Source: Annona cherimola (lineage: Eukaryota; Streptophyta; Magnoliopsida; Magnoliales; Annonaceae). From it: 64,000 bases of DNA. The stretch is from NCBI GenBank assembly GCA_030490835.1, contig CM059973.1:84831221-84895220 (forward strand). Reading direction: 5' to 3'. This document shows positions 61,101-64,000 of this stretch, in pieces. The notes under the pieces were generated by a model. That model saw nothing but the letters and a program-made list of their open reading frames with translations, was not told the DNA's origin and ran no database searches. A program made the translations under genes and the position numbers. Within the stretch, counting starts at the first letter, position 1. The number at the start of each line of letters is the position of its first letter.

Positions 61101-61526
61101 AAGGTGCAACTGATGGGTACCAATAAGTTGTGGTTATAGCTGTTGTCATGAGATGTATTTAGGTCTTTAGCTAATGAATTGTGTTCATACGCTGATGTTT
61201 CCTTGTGTTTATATCGGTAGTAGCCTGCCTTTTCCTTCTTTTCTTTTCTTCTTTTTTTTTTGGTGAATATTTACGTGCCATATGCCTGGTTGCAGTTTCC
61301 AAGAAGGGGAATTTTTTTTATTTCCTTGGGGATCTAGGAGTGGCTAATGTTGCTTCTTGATTTAATTTTACTTCTGCAGGTGCTGGGAAATGCTAAAGGG
61401 GCTGTAGCTGTTGTTGTCTCAATTTTAATATTCCGGAATCCAATTTCTGCAACAGGGATGTTTGGCTATGGCCTAACAGTCATTGGAGTTGTTCTCTACA
61501 GTGAAGCGAAAAAGAGAAACAAGTGA
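55140..61526 (+). CDS. Golgi nucleotide-sugar/triose-phosphate-type transporter, 4 exons, 306 aa
   Basis: It is a drug/metabolite-superfamily carrier of the plant NST/TPT family, which exchanges nucleotide sugars for nucleoside monophosphates across the Golgi membrane. Coding exons are 55140-55580, 56623-56726, 56976-57204 and 61380-61526 (921 nt, phases consistent). The TPT domain covers almost the whole protein, with about ten membrane helices expected. Signature stretches are [78 protein letters not shown] and a C-terminal EAKKRNK. Length and sequence closely fit the Arabidopsis At3g11320/At5g05820 group. That group is related to the UDP-uronic acid transporter UUAT1, so a UDP-glucuronate or related substrate is likely but not proven. 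The K-rich tail KKRNK could aid ER exit or Golgi sorting. Intron 3 is 4.2 kb and carries a MITE. I see no lesion. Confidence 0.95.
56376..56525. mobile_element. Short Tourist-like MITE in transporter intron 1, 150 bp
   Basis: The ends are GCTCCGTTCAGTGAGAG and CTCTTACCAAACAGACCC, with TAA on both sides (56373-56375 and 56526-56528). The interior keeps CCCCTATCATATCACA from the family. Confidence 0.7.
58104..58461. mobile_element. Foldback MULE-type MITE (copy M), variant termini, in intron 3
   Basis: The left end CCCAGTGATCATTTACGGC and the right end TTAGGCC-type inverse match imperfectly. The flanks are AGTTTGAAG (58095-58103) and AGTTTGAAA (58462-58470), 9 bp with one mismatch. The arms keep GTGTATTTAGTCTATAAATC and its inverse. 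It is the most diverged full copy. Confidence 0.7.
60190..61130 (+). other. GC-richer block inside transporter intron 3
   Basis: The block starts with hAT-like TAGAGGTGTAAGTTGGG and CCCAAACCCAACC motifs, but I found no matching right end or 8-bp duplication. It contains a 117-codon frame (60773-61126) without a recognised domain. It is probably an old insertion. Confidence 0.35.
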
Positions 61527-61720
61527 GATATCCTATCGAATCCTTGGGCAGGTCTACCTTCCTGCAGTCAAATGCGGGCTGCAACCTATATCAGTCGTGG
61601 CTTCACGTGCTTGCAGCTAATGCTCACATTGCGCCCTATTCTTTTGCCAGAGACCAGAAGCAGGTTTCTGCATGTATCAACATTTACCAGCTAGAGTTAG
61701 GAAAATCTGAATAAAACAAT
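61527..61720 (+). terminator. Transporter 3' UTR with AATAAA signal
   Basis: AATAAA at 61710-61715 lies about 185 bp after the stop codon and is the likeliest polyadenylation signal; a T-rich stretch follows at 61.85 kb. Confidence 0.5.
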
Positions 61721-63534
61721 TGGCCTTTGCATTTTTTGTTCTTTTTCCCCCGTGTGGCATCGATGGCTATAGGCAGTGGATGAGTGCCTGCAATTCTTTG
61801 GGGAGATGTTTCACGCAATCTTTTTATATAAATCTGTGTCATCGTTTTTTTCCTTTTTTTTTTTTATTAATTAATGGAAGATACTCTGATAATTTTGTTG
61901 TTCTCAATGTCTCCTACTCCCACATATCCAACGATCAAGTTAATAAAAAATGTTTTGTAGATTGTTCAATGTATGCACAATTGTGATTCAGATATATGTA
62001 CTCGGGTTGTTTTTTTCGATGATTTTGATGTTGCTAGCCTGTTCCAATTCGGTTTTGCTGTATGCCATTGCTAGATGTTCTTGTAATTTTTTAATACACT
62101 TTTGTACGTGTGTTGACGAAAGATGATTTGATTTCCCGGATCAATTTGAAATATATATAATTATTTGAAAGCAGTAGTGGCGAAAAGTAGAGTGGTATGC
62201 GATAAAAGCAGACTGAGATTTTTTTATTATTATTATTATTTTTTAAAAAAACCATTGTCCATCTCCTCAAGCTTCTTTTGCAAATGATCAAGGTCTACCA
62301 AGGACAGCAATACAGCAAGATGCGTGAAGATGGCTTCATCTAAAATAGCAATTTTCGTGGCAAAGAAGATGCTGCCATCTCCAAACCGTATTTGCAAATT
62401 GGCGTCTTTATTGCCTCATATCTGATAGTGACCATATCAATGTTTTCTCCGGAGATGTTGATCTGCACGGGGATTTTATTACGTTGTCCATATTCCATAC
62501 GAGTATTTTTGAAGCGATCCATTAATACTAGCCCTTGACATCGTGGGAACGTTGCACAACGGCAAACTAGAATGGCGTGGGCATAAACGGCTACCGTGCT
62601 GCCAATGGGAGCCGCGCCTTGATCTTGATGGTAGGATGTGGACACAGGATAGAGGATGAAAGGGAGTTCAGGAAAAGTAATGGAGGGAAAAAGAAGAGGC
62701 AGTTGCCGAACAGATAACGTGGCCAACTGCTACCGCAACGGTTTATGCCCCTACCCGCCAAATTTCTGCTCTCGGCATCTCACCTCACTAGTCACAACGA
62801 GTGAAGGTGAGAGGTGGCAATGGCCAAAAGCCCAAAGGTGATGAACAGATTACAAGCGTAGATTGTCGATCGAATTCTACAGAAGATATGCCGTTGCCTG
62901 CTGGAGAGTAGAACTCAGCAACGGTTGCCTGTCGGAGTCTTTTTTGAGTGTAGAACTCAGTAAATTGTTTTGGATTTTGGGGCCGTTTCTCTTAACTTAA
63001 TCAGGAGCGGTTCTTCCCGGGGCTATTTTTCGCTGAATTGTGAAGCGTAGGGAATCCAGGCCCTTCATTTCTGTGGAAGGCCACCTATTAGACTGCACCT
63101 GACCACTGTACCTAGCATTGATGGCTGCTAAAGGGTTGGCGCTTCGGAATTGATGAGTCGAAGGGCATGGAGAACAAATTACGTAATGAATTCTATAGAG
63201 CTTAAGAGAGTATTGGAAAAATGTTTATAATGTCTACTATATATCGTTGCTAGGACTTTAGGGGCCCTTCTTGACTCACTGCGGCGAATGAATGGGGTCC
63301 TTGGGCTCCAATTTACGTTACTTTCTTGGATTTTATTTCGCTTTTTTAAGGAGACTATCAGTAATTTCGAAACGAACCCAACATCTGATCAAGTAAATTT
63401 TTTCTGCAAATTTGTTTTTTTTTTTTTTTACTGGTTAGAAAAGGATAATTGGTCCAGATGTAACCCCAACCATCATGATAAATCCTGTTTCAAAAGCAGG
63501 CCACAAAATCTGTTTGTACTTCTTGCAATTTGTG

Positions 63535-63565
<31 letters not shown>

Positions 63566-64000
63566 GGTTGCACCAGTTTCACTTAAGCCAATAAAGGTTT
63601 ACCAGAAAATACATGGGTAAACGAACATGGCATCGTTTGTTACCGATTTACATCTTGAATGAAGATGCAGGTTAGACATAATGAATAAATCCAATCAGTC
63701 TGCAGAAGGATTGGGAAAAAGAAATAAAGAAGAATGAAAAAGAACAAACAGAATCCTTGAACAGACATCTTATGCTTCCCTCTCAGCTCTCCCTTTCTAA
63801 CACTTCCGCCTGCACCTTGGAACCTATTCCACAGCCAAACAAACTGTTCGTATATTAGTCGCCAATGACAACGCAATATGTCTGAGGAATAGCATGGAAT
63901 TTTTTCCCCAGATGAAAAGCTCCAAAGAACAAAAGCATGACTAGCAATGGAAGTAAGGAGTAGTGATTAAGTGTACCTGTGCTAGGAGCCATTGCAGCAG
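61721..64000. other. Intergenic to window edge
   Basis: The region after 61.72 kb is AT-rich, with no motif-bearing gene. A 128-codon minus-strand frame at 62340-62726 is the longest, with no signature I recognise. A GA microsatellite lies at 63535-63562. The last 100 bp could belong to a minus-strand gene cut by the window, but this is not testable here. Confidence 0.45.

Noticed and set aside
62340..62726. 128-codon minus-strand frame
   Set aside because: It has no recognised domain, no supporting splice sites and no repeat signature; possible but unsupported.
63890..64000. Possible minus-strand exon at the window edge (LLPLLVMLLFFGAFHLGKKF reading)
   Set aside because: The only intron that would join it to upstream codons is about 36 nt, too short for a plant intron, and the gene would be cut by the window.

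Overview
This is nuclear DNA of a flowering plant. The genes are split by GT-AG introns, the intergenic DNA is AT-rich, and the two best genes are plant forms of THO complex subunit 1 and of a Golgi nucleotide-sugar/triose-phosphate-type transporter. The lineage within angiosperms cannot be fixed from the window alone. I saw no bacterial operons, CRISPR arrays, rRNA genes or convincing tRNA genes.

Layout. From 1 to 23.5 kb is gene-poor. It holds a two-exon gene for a 69-residue secreted peptide precursor (2231-2604), a kinase pseudogene fragment (about 4.8-4.9 kb), a cluster of foldback MITEs (3.0-6.5 kb, 8.55-9.02 kb), an unusual two-level satellite (11.7-13.0 kb), a 2.9 kb repeat-like block (17.1-20.0 kb) and an intronless minus-strand gene of 128 codons with a threefold internal repeat (20521-20907). 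From 23490 to 28557 is a complete hAT element: 8-bp target duplication, terminal inverted repeats and a dead transposase. Immediately beyond it lies a NAP1 histone-chaperone gene that has lost its middle (29070-30477). The stretch 31-36.7 kb is a stack of non-autonomous elements, three of them inserted one after another at the same target.

From 37186 to 49496 is THO1/HPR1: 20 coding exons, 617 residues and every splice phase consistent. From 55140 to 61526 is the transporter: 4 coding exons and 306 residues. Both genes are on the plus strand and look intact. Their long introns carry MITEs and tandem duplications.

The genes do not form a pathway. THO1 acts in nuclear mRNP assembly, the transporter in Golgi sugar-nucleotide import, and the peptide gene probably in extracellular signalling. 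The most unusual material is the repeat architecture: a MITE family whose termini are themselves hairpins, the decamer-in-monomer satellite, and the serial insertion stack. The two short unassigned genes (2231-2604 and 20521-20907) are also worth attention.
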